Shown: in pieces, positions 1 through 9,911 of the stretch
Layout of the letters: every line of letters starts with the position of its first letter
How positions within the stretch are numbered: the stretch's first letter is position 1
Assembly: GCA_003550305.1 (NCBI GenBank)
Contig: QKYT01000027.1
Location: 111,245-130,435 of the forward strand
DNA length: 19,191 nucleotides
From: Glomus cerebriforme
Lineage: Eukaryota; Glomeromycota; Glomeromycetes; Glomerales; Glomeraceae
Direction of reading: 5' to 3'
Made by a program: the position numbers and the translations under genes
The notes under the pieces: model-generated
The model's input: only the letters and a program-made list of their open reading frames with translations
What the model was told of the DNA's origin: nothing
Database searches by the model: none

Positions 1-1140
1 TAAAATGGAAAAAACTTTAAACAAACTCAACTCTATTCTTAAAACCTAGCATAAAAGAAGGTAAATATTTTTTTTTCATTTTATTTATAACAAAAACTTA
101 TATATAGCAATCAAAAAATTTTAGCCAATAGTAAAAAACTTTCAAATAATGCTATATAAATATCAAATTGGCTTAATAAATGGCTAAAAGAAAGACTTTA
201 TAAATTATATTATAAATTAATATTAACACAATATTATATAAATTTACCACGTGATAATAAAAACTATTATCCGTATTGTGCCATGAATAAAAATAAGTCT
301 AATATAACTGAACGAAAAACCCATATAATTAACGTTACACGTCATTGACTGATCGTATTACAAACAAAATTTTATATTGCGATACTTACTATCCGTCCTT
401 CCGACCTGACCTGAAAGAGTGAAGAGTCGGTAAAAAATTTACATGTCTGTCAAAGACCTTAATTCTATTTATTATTTATCGTAAATATATAGTCTAATAT
501 AGTTAATATCGATACATAACATTCTTTATCCTCCTTTCTCGTTTTCCTTGTACTATATATTTTTTCTTCCCTCGCGTGCCAGCACGTCACTTACACCTAC
601 AAATTCTCTCGTTACCACATTAGGCATCTGTTCTTTCTACTAGATTTAGTTTGGGTACTAATAACGCGAACAAAAATAATATTAAAATTTTTTTTTTTTG
701 AATTTATAGATTACGGTTTTGTTCCATTACCTGAAATTCATAACTTCCTCTCATCTACGTTACAAATCGAAAAATTAACGACTACATAACAGCTAGGGGT
801 TTGCTTGCATTCCAAAAAAAACTTTTTATATAACTACAAAACTTAAGCATTTCATTAAAAAAAATAAAAAAGTTTACCTGTCACGATTGAATCGCAGGAC
901 ACGATTCCATTCTTTACGTACATTAGTTTATTTCGCCCGTTCGTTTAAAATACACTCATCTGTATCTGACATCATTTGCTTAACAAGCTTTTGTTTACAG
1001 GAGTAAGTAAATACTACTTTAAAATAGTAATAACATTATCAGAAATTCCGATTGATTATTTTTATTTATTTCATTAGAATGAATTAATGTTTAATCCTTT
1101 TTCCCCTTTTTTCTGTTCAGAATATTTTCGTTTAATAAAA
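1..1140 (+). promoter_or_regulatory. Upstream and 5'-UTR region of the kelch/BTB gene
   Basis: No supportable gene lies here. The stretch is AT-rich, with pyrimidine-rich runs around 530-570 on the + strand. Candidate sites seen are an E-box CACGTG at 248-253, two copies of CACGTCA (CRE-like half site) at 338-344 and 583-589, and the short inverted repeat CGTGC-CA-GCACG just before the second copy. These are pattern matches only and the transcription start is not determined. The last ~140 bases appear to hold a 5'-UTR intron, described separately. Confidence 0.4.
1003..1120 (+). other. Probable 5'-UTR intron of the kelch/BTB gene
   Basis: A consensus donor GTAAGT starts at 1003. A long C/T tract ending in TTCTGTTCAG gives a strong acceptor at 1118-1120. 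The 118 bp length fits introns in the neighbouring genes. Removing it deletes the in-frame ATG at 1087 and leaves ATG 1141 as the first start, in the good context ATAAAATGA. A shorter alternative uses the acceptor TTCATTAG ending at 1077 (75 bp). That form would expose a two-codon upstream ORF (ATG AAT TAA, 1079-1087) overlapping the ATG at 1087. Inferred from splice signals alone. Confidence 0.55.
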
Positions 1141-3588
1141 ATGACAACAAATCCTGGTCTTCAATCAATATCAGATCTTACTGCTTCAACCCGCTTAACT
1201 ACAGGAGATATTCCACCACCCCTTGTAGGTTCCTCAACAACCGTTATAGGTACTCGACTTTATTTATTTGCAGGACGTCTTGTGTCTTCTCGACGCATGA
1301 CAAATGAACTATATGAACTTGATTTGGAAACATATGTTTGGACAAAATTTCAAGATGCTAATCAAAAGGCACCAAAAGCTAGATACTTTCATTCTGCAAA
1401 TCAATACAAAAATTCAATTGTATTTTTTGGTGGAATGGGATATTCGAGAACTTCAAACGATGGTTTATGCGTATTAGATGATGTTTCTATTTTTGATTTA
1501 GATACATATATTTGGAAACACCCTGAAATAACACCTTCATCTTCTTCCCCACGACCAAGATACGCACATTTAGCCGCTGTGACTGCAAATAAGTTGGTAG
1601 TGGTAGGTGGTCAAGACATGTCCAACTCATATATTGAAGAAATTAATGTGCTGGATTTGGATGAATTGACTTGGACCTCATCACGCCCTTTTGAAAAACA
1701 TTGCGGTGCATATCGTTCAGTTGCAGTTAGTAGTACTAGTCATACCAACTTACCTTTATATGGTAACAATATAAATGACACTGCTTCGATCACTTCGTCG
1801 TTTGATTCTACTTCTTCATCATCAGACACAAATGTTCCTGTACCTTTAAGAAAATCAACTTCTCAGCAGGCATTATCTACTCCAAATAATAATGTTTCTA
1901 ATATTGTTCGTAAACCGCCATCCGTTGGGGCTTTTGGTCGTTCAGGATCTCTTCGCGGATCAAATATTGTACGTTCATTTTCCACAAAAAGGGTACAATC
2001 TTCAAATAATTCATATTATCGACTTTCATATACAACTAATGTTACTGAAGAAAATCCAAATCCAATTTATTTATATTCTAATTATAATTTTACGGATGTT
2101 AAACGTGAGCTTCAAGTTATTGCACCACCTACAACGTCAAATTATCAAATTATGGATCATTCATCAAATATGACAGGTGCATTTTTACCTCCAGGTCTTC
2201 GATTCCCAACTGGAGCGATTCTTGGACATCATCTTATTATATCAGGAACTTATTTAACAAATACTAGTCAAACTTTTAGTATATGGGCATTAAATCTTGC
2301 AAATTTGGTTTGGACACGAATTGATACTGGTTCATGTTTTTCACAAGGTTCATGGAATAGGGGTGTTCTTTGTGAGGAAACTAACAAATATTTTGTACTT
2401 GGCCATCGTGATAGGTCACTCGTTGATGATTATAATCATCGACAAACAAATTTTGATCATGTGACTGTTGTGGATTTAGAAGCATTTGGAGTATATCAGC
2501 CGCCACCTGCTACGATGTCTACAAATGCACAAGAACTAGGATTAGCATTATTAAATGATACTAATCTGGCGGATTTTGAAATTGTAACACAAGACGATCA
2601 GAGGATACCCGTTAACTCACAATTATTATCACAAAGATGGCCACATTTTAAAGCGTTAGTAAATCAACAAGCAGAAAGAGTACCTAAACTAAAATATGAT
2701 GAAGAGACGATAAAAAATTCTGAAGATGAAGAACAAATATTGATGTATAATAATAGAGCTTTAGAATTTCCCGAGCCTTATTCTGTTACATTAGCATTTT
2801 TACAATATTTGTATACAGATCATCTTCTTACAGCACAACAACATCAGCCTCAAATATTAGCACAACTTCTACTGCTAGCAGATATGTATGACTTAGATCG
2901 TCTACGGCAATTAACATCACATTCTTTACATCAATCTTTAGGTATGTCTACTGCTGCATTAATATATGAAACAGCTGCACTTTCCCGTCAAACAGGTTTA
3001 CAGATTCGTGCTCTTAAGGTTATGATTCACGCCAAGAAAATGCTTCAGCAACAACAACAACAGCAACAACAACAACGAGATCCTACATCGTCACGAGTTC
3101 CTCCTCCAATAGGTGATGGTGATATTCTGTCTTCAAATTGGACAAACCCTGCAAGTCCACCTTTATCAGCAGCTATACCATCTGATACAAGAGCGTCTTA
3201 TTATGACCCATATTCAACGTCAATGAATATACCATCACAAACACCACAATCTACACCTATCCAGACAAGGACACGATCGTCATCATCTGTATCAGCTTAT
3301 AGTAGTTCAATATCTAATCGTGGATATTTACCTACCATACAAGATAGTGTAACACAGAATGATATTATGTCTGGAGAAAGAATAAACACGTCAATACCGA
3401 CTCAGCGTCTGCGAGCTACAAGATCAAATAGCTCGCTATCTTCATCAGCAAGATCTACCAGAAGTTATGCAGCGAGTACAACTACATTTGGTAGTAATAA
3501 CGTACCAGTACATCAACAATCAGTATCATCAGAAAATCGAGTATATCAACAAGAATCTGGATTTGGGTATGCGAGTGGTGGATTATAG
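1141..3588 (+). CDS. Kelch-repeat / BTB-domain protein
   Basis: 815 aa from the chosen start at 1141. An in-frame ATG at 1087 would add 18 residues, but those codons overlap the polypyrimidine tract of a likely intron. The N-terminal half shows kelch blades of the form hydrophobic-strand, GG, D-L-x-T-x-x-W at about residues 35-75, 79-126 and 139-182. A Ser/Asn-rich insert (about 195-345) follows, then two more blade-like stretches (about 358-394 and 408-451). A BTB/POZ-like domain covers about 467-595 (DFEIV near the start, FLQYLYTD near 553), with an acidic insert, and a short BACK-like helical part follows. A run of ten glutamines sits at 636-645, then a Ser/Thr-rich disordered tail. Such proteins act as scaffolds or cullin-3 adaptors. 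Fission yeast Ral2, a Ras1 activator, has a comparable kelch arrangement, but orthology is only a guess. The CDS has no intron, unlike both neighbours. An AATAAA lies at 3729-3734. Confidence 0.85.
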   Translation: MTTNPGLQSISDLTASTRLTTGDIPPPLVGSSTTVIGTRLYLFAGRLVSSRRMTNELYELDLETYVWTKFQDANQKAPKARYFHSANQYKNSIVFFGGMGYSRTSNDGLCVLDDVSIFDLDTYIWKHPEITPSSSSPRPRYAHLAAVTANKLVVVGGQDMSNSYIEEINVLDLDELTWTSSRPFEKHCGAYRSVAVSSTSHTNLPLYGNNINDTASITSSFDSTSSSSDTNVPVPLRKSTSQQALSTPNNNVSNIVRKPPSVGAFGRSGSLRGSNIVRSFSTKRVQSSNNSYYRLSYTTNVTEENPNPIYLYSNYNFTDVKRELQVIAPPTTSNYQIMDHSSNMTGAFLPPGLRFPTGAILGHHLIISGTYLTNTSQTFSIWALNLANLVWTRIDTGSCFSQGSWNRGVLCEETNKYFVLGHRDRSLVDDYNHRQTNFDHVTVVDLEAFGVYQPPPATMSTNAQELGLALLNDTNLADFEIVTQDDQRIPVNSQLLSQRWPHFKALVNQQAERVPKLKYDEETIKNSEDEEQILMYNNRALEFPEPYSVTLAFLQYLYTDHLLTAQQHQPQILAQLLLLADMYDLDRLRQLTSHSLHQSLGMSTAALIYETAALSRQTGLQIRALKVMIHAKKMLQQQQQQQQQQRDPTSSRVPPPIGDGDILSSNWTNPASPPLSAAIPSDTRASYYDPYSTSMNIPSQTPQSTPIQTRTRSSSSVSAYSSSISNRGYLPTIQDSVTQNDIMSGERINTSIPTQRLRATRSNSSLSSSARSTRSYAASTTTFGSNNVPVHQQSVSSENRVYQQESGFGYASGGL
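3046..3075 (+). repeat. CAA/CAG polyglutamine microsatellite in the kelch/BTB gene
   Basis: Ten consecutive glutamine codons, eight CAA and two CAG, lie directly after the helical BTB/BACK part and before the Ser/Thr-rich tail. Length changes in this trinucleotide run would keep the frame. Confidence 0.9.
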
Positions 3589-3833
3589 CAGGGTTTTGAT
3601 AAATATTGTTAGGCAGTACAAATAATGGGTTATGTAGAGGGTTATCATGATCAAATGATTAAAGGATTAAGGAAGATTTGGGTTCAGAAATATGCTAATC
3701 AAGACTATTTATTTATATTGACATTGTCAATAAAATCGCATCTGGCACATGGGTACATTCAAGATTAATGTTGAAAAAATATGAAAAAAGGAGAAGAGGA
3801 TAAGGATAAGAAATTATAATTTTATTGGGTATA

Positions 3834-3930
3834 TTATTTATTTATTTATTTATTATTTATTCATTTTGGTCAATATTTATTATTGTTATATAGTATTTTT
3901 TTTTTTTTTTTTTTTTTTTTCTTTTTTTTT
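3834..3930. repeat. (TTTA)n microsatellite and poly-T tract
   Basis: TTTA-type repeats run through 3834-3860. A run of 25 T (3896-3920) is followed by one C and nine more T up to 3930. A (TA)n stretch lies shortly after, around 3968-3980. All lie in the 3' flank of the kelch gene and are likely to be length-variable and error-prone in assembly. Confidence 0.9.
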
Positions 3931-4451
3931 GTTCAAAGTGAAACGATTTTTTATCTTTATTAGTTAGATATATATATATATTTTTGATCTAATATGGCTT
4001 ATCTTTTTCACAATGTGAATATTCTCCATCATAAAGTGTGATAAGATTTGTTTACAAAAAACATAAATAAAATAAAGGCATTTTATAAGTATCAGTATAA
4101 AATTTAATTTGTTAAATATAAAAAGATATATTGAAATTTGGTTATAACTTATTAAAGTACTGATATTTAATAAATTATATCAGCTGTTATTTTTATAAAG
4201 TAATAAATTAAGTTTATTTTATTTTTATTCTTTTAAAAGAGGTCAGTATACATGAAGTCGATTAAAACCCAAAATCGAAATTACATCATATCACATGATT
4301 TCAAATTACATAATCAGTATTGTAATCAGTATATAAGTACAGTAATATAGTTTTTTTTTACTTCCAAACTAAATGTTGTCTTTTAATAACAGGTAAATTT
4401 AATAATTATTTCACATGATTTACTAATGTATCTTATAATCCCAATCGATTC

Positions 4452-4486
4452 ACGAATCTCTTCGCTTTATTTACGAAGTTATTCGT
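4452..4486. repeat. Two-step perfect hairpin in the convergent spacer
   Basis: ACGAAT (4452-4457) pairs with ATTCGT (4481-4486). Inside it, CTTCG (4460-4464) pairs with CGAAG (4474-4478). The stems are separated by a 2x2 internal loop and capped by a 9-nt loop. The pairing is exact in both stems. No function is recognised. It lies about 365 bp beyond the Dicer stop codon on the Dicer strand. Confidence 0.55.
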
Positions 4487-4850
4487 CATTTATTGGGTAT
4501 ATAAAAACCGTTGCTTCTTGAATCAGAGTTTTTTTTTTTTTTAAAGCAGACTTTGGTCCCGTTATCAACATACATTAATTTCTATTTCTTCTATTTCATT
4601 TATGCATATAACTAGGATTAACATTTTTTTTTATTTACTCAATAATAAATATATGGTCGGTTAAAATCAAATTGAAAAAAAAAATTAATAAATATTTAAT
4701 AAATAATATAAATTGGGCAATCCAATATTTTTAAAAAATATTACACGTCTGGTTTTGATTTTAAGTTAAATAAAAGCTAATGAAGCAACTGAAATAAGTC
4801 CATATCTATTCTTGAAAGTTTGCAAAATTGCTATAAATTAAATTACTTTT

Positions 4851-7800
4851 TTAAACAACTAAATCCAGCAATACTTCATCATCATCATCGTCATCATGAT
4901 TATTCTTGGCGGGAGGTACACACGTACACATATTTTCAAGGTAATTAGGTTCATTACCGAGTTTGATTTTATCTAAAATCTGTTGAGCTGCCAACTTCCT
5001 TGCTGAGCGAATATTATTTGATGCCGCATGTGCAATGGCTTTATCATGGATAAAAATAGTACACCGTTGAGAATCTGGCTCCTGTCCATCAGGTCCTTCA
5101 GTAGTATGGTTTCTGTTTATATATAAATAAATAAAATAAATATTAAATTTTTTTTTTAAAAAAAAAAAATCGAATAGAAATAAATTGATCTAACAAGAGA
5201 AACCTGATCGAAAGAAAAAAAAAATCATACCTCAATAACAACATAGTACATCGAACTTTCTGTTGCAAATGTTCTGTTAGACTCTTCACTGGATGAACTT
5301 TCAATGTTTCGGGAGTGACGTGTTCGTTTAAAACAGGTGCAATCCATTTATCAAATAATCTTTGTGGAACATCTGGATCAAACTCTGAATCCACAAAAAC
5401 AGCTCCCAACATACTTTCAATTACATCACTCATGACCTTAGGAACGTCCAAATCACTCCAGTATTCTCCAACAGCCTCACCTTGATCTCGCATTTCATTT
5501 ACAGTCTTTACAAATTCGGTCATTGCTGCCATCAACTTTGGCGAAAAATGAATAATATGTTTTTGAAGACCAATCCGTTCACAAATTGCCCCAAGGATAT
5601 GATTGTTAACAGATGCGTCTTTAAGATCTGTTATCAATCCTGGTGTACCATCAGGATATTTTTCAAATAAATACTTGACAGTAAGGAAATCTAATACAGC
5701 ATCACCTAAAAATTCCAGACGTTGATAACATGATGTTGTTGAATTGGGCAAACTAGCATGTGTTAATGCTTCTGCGATCAATATTTTATTTTTGAATGTG
5801 TATCCACATATCTCTTCAATTTTTTCAATATTCACAGACTTGAGAGCTTTTGATTTAACACGTGGAGGGTTTTTGTTGTTTTTATGGAAATGATCCCATT
5901 CCGTAATTTCATCGAATGGGATTTCCACAGCAATAGCACATTTAAGAGCAGCGTCTATTTTTCCACTCAAATAAGCAGCACCCAACATTGCCTCTACAAC
6001 GTCAGCAAGAGTTTTATCAGCTAAACCATGAGTTTTTTCTTGCTCTAACGCGTCGGGTCCATCGAGTGCAGTAATCATGCCGTTTGGTCGCCAAGCCCTA
6101 CGATTGAATGGTAGTGATGTTATATATTCATAGAGATGCAATCTCTTCGCACTTCTATATAATTGTTTGTTGCAAATAATTCTAATACGCTGACAATGAA
6201 GCTGACCTTCATGCTTATCAGGAAACATGACATATAACCTTATCGTTACGCAAAATTTTAGGAATGAATCGCCCAATGTCTCCAGACGTTCATAGTCCAT
6301 CTCCATATTAGCTGATGGCGTCGTTATTGCCGTTAATAATAAATCATCTTTAATAGGCAAATCAAGTTTTAATCGTAATTCTAACGCTAAGAGTTGGGAA
6401 TTGATTCTAGTGAGTAAAGCAGGTAACATAAGTGCAGATCTAAAGACGGAAGCCCTTATTGTGTATTGTTTACAAAATTCTGGAATTACGAACGTAGCTG
6501 TTCGACCTTTTAAAGTTTTCGGAGATGCTCCAGGTTTAGGTTGTAAAAAGTTCATAACTTTTGAAATTTTTTGAACTTGAAATAGAGGCTGAAGTGGATA
6601 TTTCGTATCTAAATCAAATGATTTTTTATAGTATTCTGCAAAATTTTTACAACCATTTTCACGTAATGTCGTGCCTTCTGGAATTGGAGACATTGGATTA
6701 AGGTCATATCGTATAGACTGAACAAAATAACGCCGTAAATTGTCAGAATAATCGATTATTACGACATCTTTCATGTCATCAGTTAAATTATTCATGTCAA
6801 CGTGTATATGCTTTTCGGTAACAGCCCTTTCCATTTCTTCCCAATCAATGAAATTAGGAGTGTGTTCGTTGATAGGTGTATTTTTAACGAGTGGCACAAT
6901 TAGGTATGGGAAATTTTCAAACTCACATATAAACTCTTTGTTGACTATGGAGGTAAATGTGCGTAAAGTAAATTTAAAAATCATCTCCTTCCTTTCGAGG
7001 TCGATTTTAATTGGAGTTGAATAAGGAAACACATTAAATATTTTTGGGTCTCCATGAAAATATACCTTAATTGCTGGAATTTCAGGAAACCGTTTGCGTG
7101 TCAATAAACACATGGTACGGTATGGTTTTCCATCATATATTTCATCTTCCAGATCTAATTTAAGAACAGTGACATATAGTTCCTCTGGAATCTTGGGCTG
7201 ATCTTCTTCGATAACCCATAAGTCTGGAGATTTAAGTCGATACTCTCTTTTGGATTTTTTCGCTCCTTCGACCAACCCATGTTCATCCACAGATGGTTTT
7301 TGCATTTCATGATCTTCTTCAATCCATTCTATTTCTGGCAAAAGATGGTTATCTAATGCCTTTTTCTCGTGTAATTGTAGACAAGCCTTAAATGCAGCAG
7401 CCTTTTTGGCTTTGCTTCTACTACTACAAACTTCACTTACAACTTCACGAATAGGTGCATTATTTGGCAGTGAAAGGTGGCAAGTATATCCACCATATTC
7501 TTTTATAAATTTAAAATCAGGTTGAAACGTATTACAATAACTATCTTTAGGAAGTTTTGAGCAGTAATAACCGACAAGTGAAACGGCCGATTCATAACTC
7601 AATAATGCACCTGTTACAGCATTGATATAATAATGTCCTTCTTCATCATCTGAATCATCTGAATCATCTATTTCAGCCATTTGTAATTTACGATCCTCGG
7701 GAAGCATCTGACACCAAGCCTTCATATCGGCCTCAGCTTTACGCATTTCTCCAAGTATGCCGTGTTCTTTAAGATTGTTATGTTCTATCATCACAATATA

Positions 7801-9626
7801 CTTGGAATCTTTACGACGAGCTCTACCTCGAGATTGAATATAGGCTCTCAGTGTATTAAAAAAGTCAAACCTATATATTTCATTATAAAAAATATTTAAC
7901 ATTATTGATAAATAATAAAATAACATAATAAATTATCTATACCTAATAACGACATTGCATGGTTGAATATCTAATCCTTCTTCCGCTACATTAGTAGCAA
8001 TCAATAAATTGATTTTTCCATCACGAAAATCGCTTATGGTTTTGTTCTGACCCTTGAATTTCATTTGTATATCTCCTTCTTCATTGGAACCATGTCCAAC
8101 TAATACACCAGACTTTATAAATTTTTTTAAACTTTCTATTTCTTTCATCAAATGATTTAAAACGTTGGCTGTATGACGACGTTCAACAAATACTATACCA
8201 CAAAAGTTATCAGATTGATCTTTAAAACAATCCAAGATTTGTATTAACTTTATGACTTTTGGGGATAAAATATGAGGTTTACACTCAGGTTTTTGAAAAC
8301 TCCACTTTTCAATAATTGTTGTCACTTTTTGTATTAAAAGTTCTTCTTCTTTTAATAAATCTTTTAAAAGCTCTAAATTATACTGCTCTGGATCTAATTT
8401 TCCTTCGTATTTAGCATTTAATTCTTCCAATATATATTTCCAAACTCGATCGGAGCACCAAGGGCCAAGAACTTGAAGAGCCTGAGTAGCACTCCCGAAT
8501 GCTCTCTGAAATTTTTCTGCACCAAGACATTCTTTCCAAAGAATTTTATATAATTCAGTTTCCGCATATTCTGGTGGAGGTTCATATCTTATAGCTATTT
8601 CATCAGGACGATTGATAAATCTACGGAGCTCATCTGTATCACTGGCTGTGAATACTTTAGCATTTAGATTACGCTCAAGATGGCTAATTAATAATAATGA
8701 AATTATTAGCAAAGCAATAAAGGAATGATTATTAAAATGAAAAAACTGTGGTACCTAGCAGAATGAATGGCACTGCGGGTATTAACAGGGGATGCCGTCA
8801 TACCGAAAATTTTCGGTCTATCTTCTTCACGACATCGATCATAAAACTCCCTCATAATTAAATTATACGGATGTTTTTTCGAAGTATGGTGACACTCGTC
8901 AAAAACTAATAGATTAACCTTGATATTCAATAATTAGAATTTTATTAAAAATACTTTTTTTTAAGTACATTATAATAATTAGTTTTGATTGCATTTAATG
9001 TAAAGTGAAAGAAAATATGGAAAATTCACCTGCGACAATGAAATGAATCCATGACGAAGAATATTTAAAAAAATTTGTGCAGTCATGACTAGAACATCAA
9101 AGTTTTCAAAATTTGTTTTCCATTGTTTTTCACTCCATAAATCAACACCCATTTCTCCACAAAAATGTTTGATTTTTACATCGCAATTTGCTTTGATCAC
9201 GTTAGCTTGTTGAAAAACCAGCGGTACAAGATTAACTAGGAAGAATGTGAGTTTAGTCTAAAAATAATTACGTTGGAAGAATAATATTTAATAATAATAA
9301 AAAAAACAATTGGAGGACCGCCAATGTTAAAGTATAATAATCGATACCTCTCGCCTAATCATCCTTAACTGCCGCTCATTTGCTACCATTTCTTTTATTA
9401 ACAACACAGCAATGAAAGTTTTTCCACTCCCGGTATCCAAAACGGCTATTACATTGTCACTTTTAGCTTTCTCATATAGCTCAATTTGATATTTACGAGC
9501 AGTTAATGTTTGCGTCACAATCTCCGGAGTTGGAACACTGACTTCGTTTAATTTTCCATTTGAGTTATCATCATCTGAACTATCGAAAAGTTCGCCAAGG
9601 CTTAAGTTACTAGGAGCAACAGTCAT
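4851..9626 (-). CDS. DCL: Dicer-like endoribonuclease (RNase III, small-RNA biogenesis)
   Basis: Exons 9626-9348, 9257-9030, 8918-8755, 8683-7943, 7870-5231 and 5112-4851 join in frame to 1437 aa; all five introns are GT-AG (90, 111, 71, 72, 118 bp). Order: SF2 helicase with Walker A LDTGSGKT (63-70), DECH box (176-179), TAS motif III (210-212), [11 protein letters not shown] motif V (453-463) and QSRGRARR motif VI (483-490); Dicer dimerisation domain (about 555-642); PAZ region (about 830-940); RNase IIIa with E1001, D1005, D1094, E1097; RNase IIIb with E1190, D1194, D1286, E1289; dsRNA-binding domain (about 1327-1402) ending in a six-Asp acidic tail. Both catalytic tetrads and all helicase motifs are present, so it should be active. 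The family cuts long dsRNA into about 20-25 nt duplexes for Argonaute. Start: first Met of exon 1, with non-coding sequence upstream. The last exon is easily missed, because without splicing the frame runs on into a poly-Lys/Phe tail. The symbol is generic; numbering within the species is not determined. Confidence 0.96.
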
Positions 9627-9911
9627 TGTAATTGTAGATAAGGACTTTGAGAGAATAATTCGAATCGAAATCGTTGCAATTTATAGGATATGATGTACAT
9701 AAAATCATACCTTTTTGAATAGTGTAATTGTTCCATTTTGCCTGATAATCGACATTGACATTTTTGGAAAACAATTACAACCTCATGATCCCGCAGTACC
9801 CAAATAAAAACATGGCGTAAAAAAAATTGCAATTGTTGGTTATAAGCGGCATATTAGACCATCAAAAATTTTCCGAGAATTCAACAATAATAAAAATATT
9901 ATCATTTCACA
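9627..9911. promoter_or_regulatory. Shared divergent promoter of Dicer and the KH-domain gene
   Basis: Only 285 bp separate the Dicer start codon (minus strand) from the KH-gene start codon (plus strand), so the two promoters must overlap or be shared. The stretch is AT-rich and has no clear TATA box. On the Dicer strand a possible small 5'-UTR intron (donor GTATGA at 9710, acceptor ending at 9645, 66 bp) can be drawn, but its acceptor is weak. Co-regulation is inferred from geometry only. Confidence 0.6.

Larger units (their letters stand above)
3589..4850. other. Convergent intergenic spacer (3' ends of kelch/BTB and Dicer)
   Basis: 1262 bp with no supportable gene. It contains the likely poly(A) signal of the kelch gene (AATAAA, 3729-3734). 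For Dicer on the minus strand it holds a candidate signal read as TTTATT at 4631-4636. Simple repeats and a hairpin are listed separately. The 10-mer TAATCAGTAT is repeated at 4311-4320 and 4323-4332. No tRNA-like or conserved RNA structure was recognised. Confidence 0.6.

Noticed and set aside
1087..1140. In-frame N-terminal extension of the kelch/BTB protein
   Set aside because: The codons overlap a strong polypyrimidine tract and acceptor, and a better-context ATG follows at 1141. Kept only as an alternative.
1892..2173. 93-codon open frame on the + strand
   Set aside because: A different frame inside the kelch/BTB CDS. Its Ile/Leu/His-rich content is a by-product of the real codons.
5482..7024. 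Short + strand open frames across Dicer
   Set aside because: Shadows of the large Dicer exon, whose domains are unmistakable.
9645..9710. Dicer 5'-UTR intron
   Set aside because: The donor is plausible but the acceptor lacks a good context, so it is not given as a separate feature.
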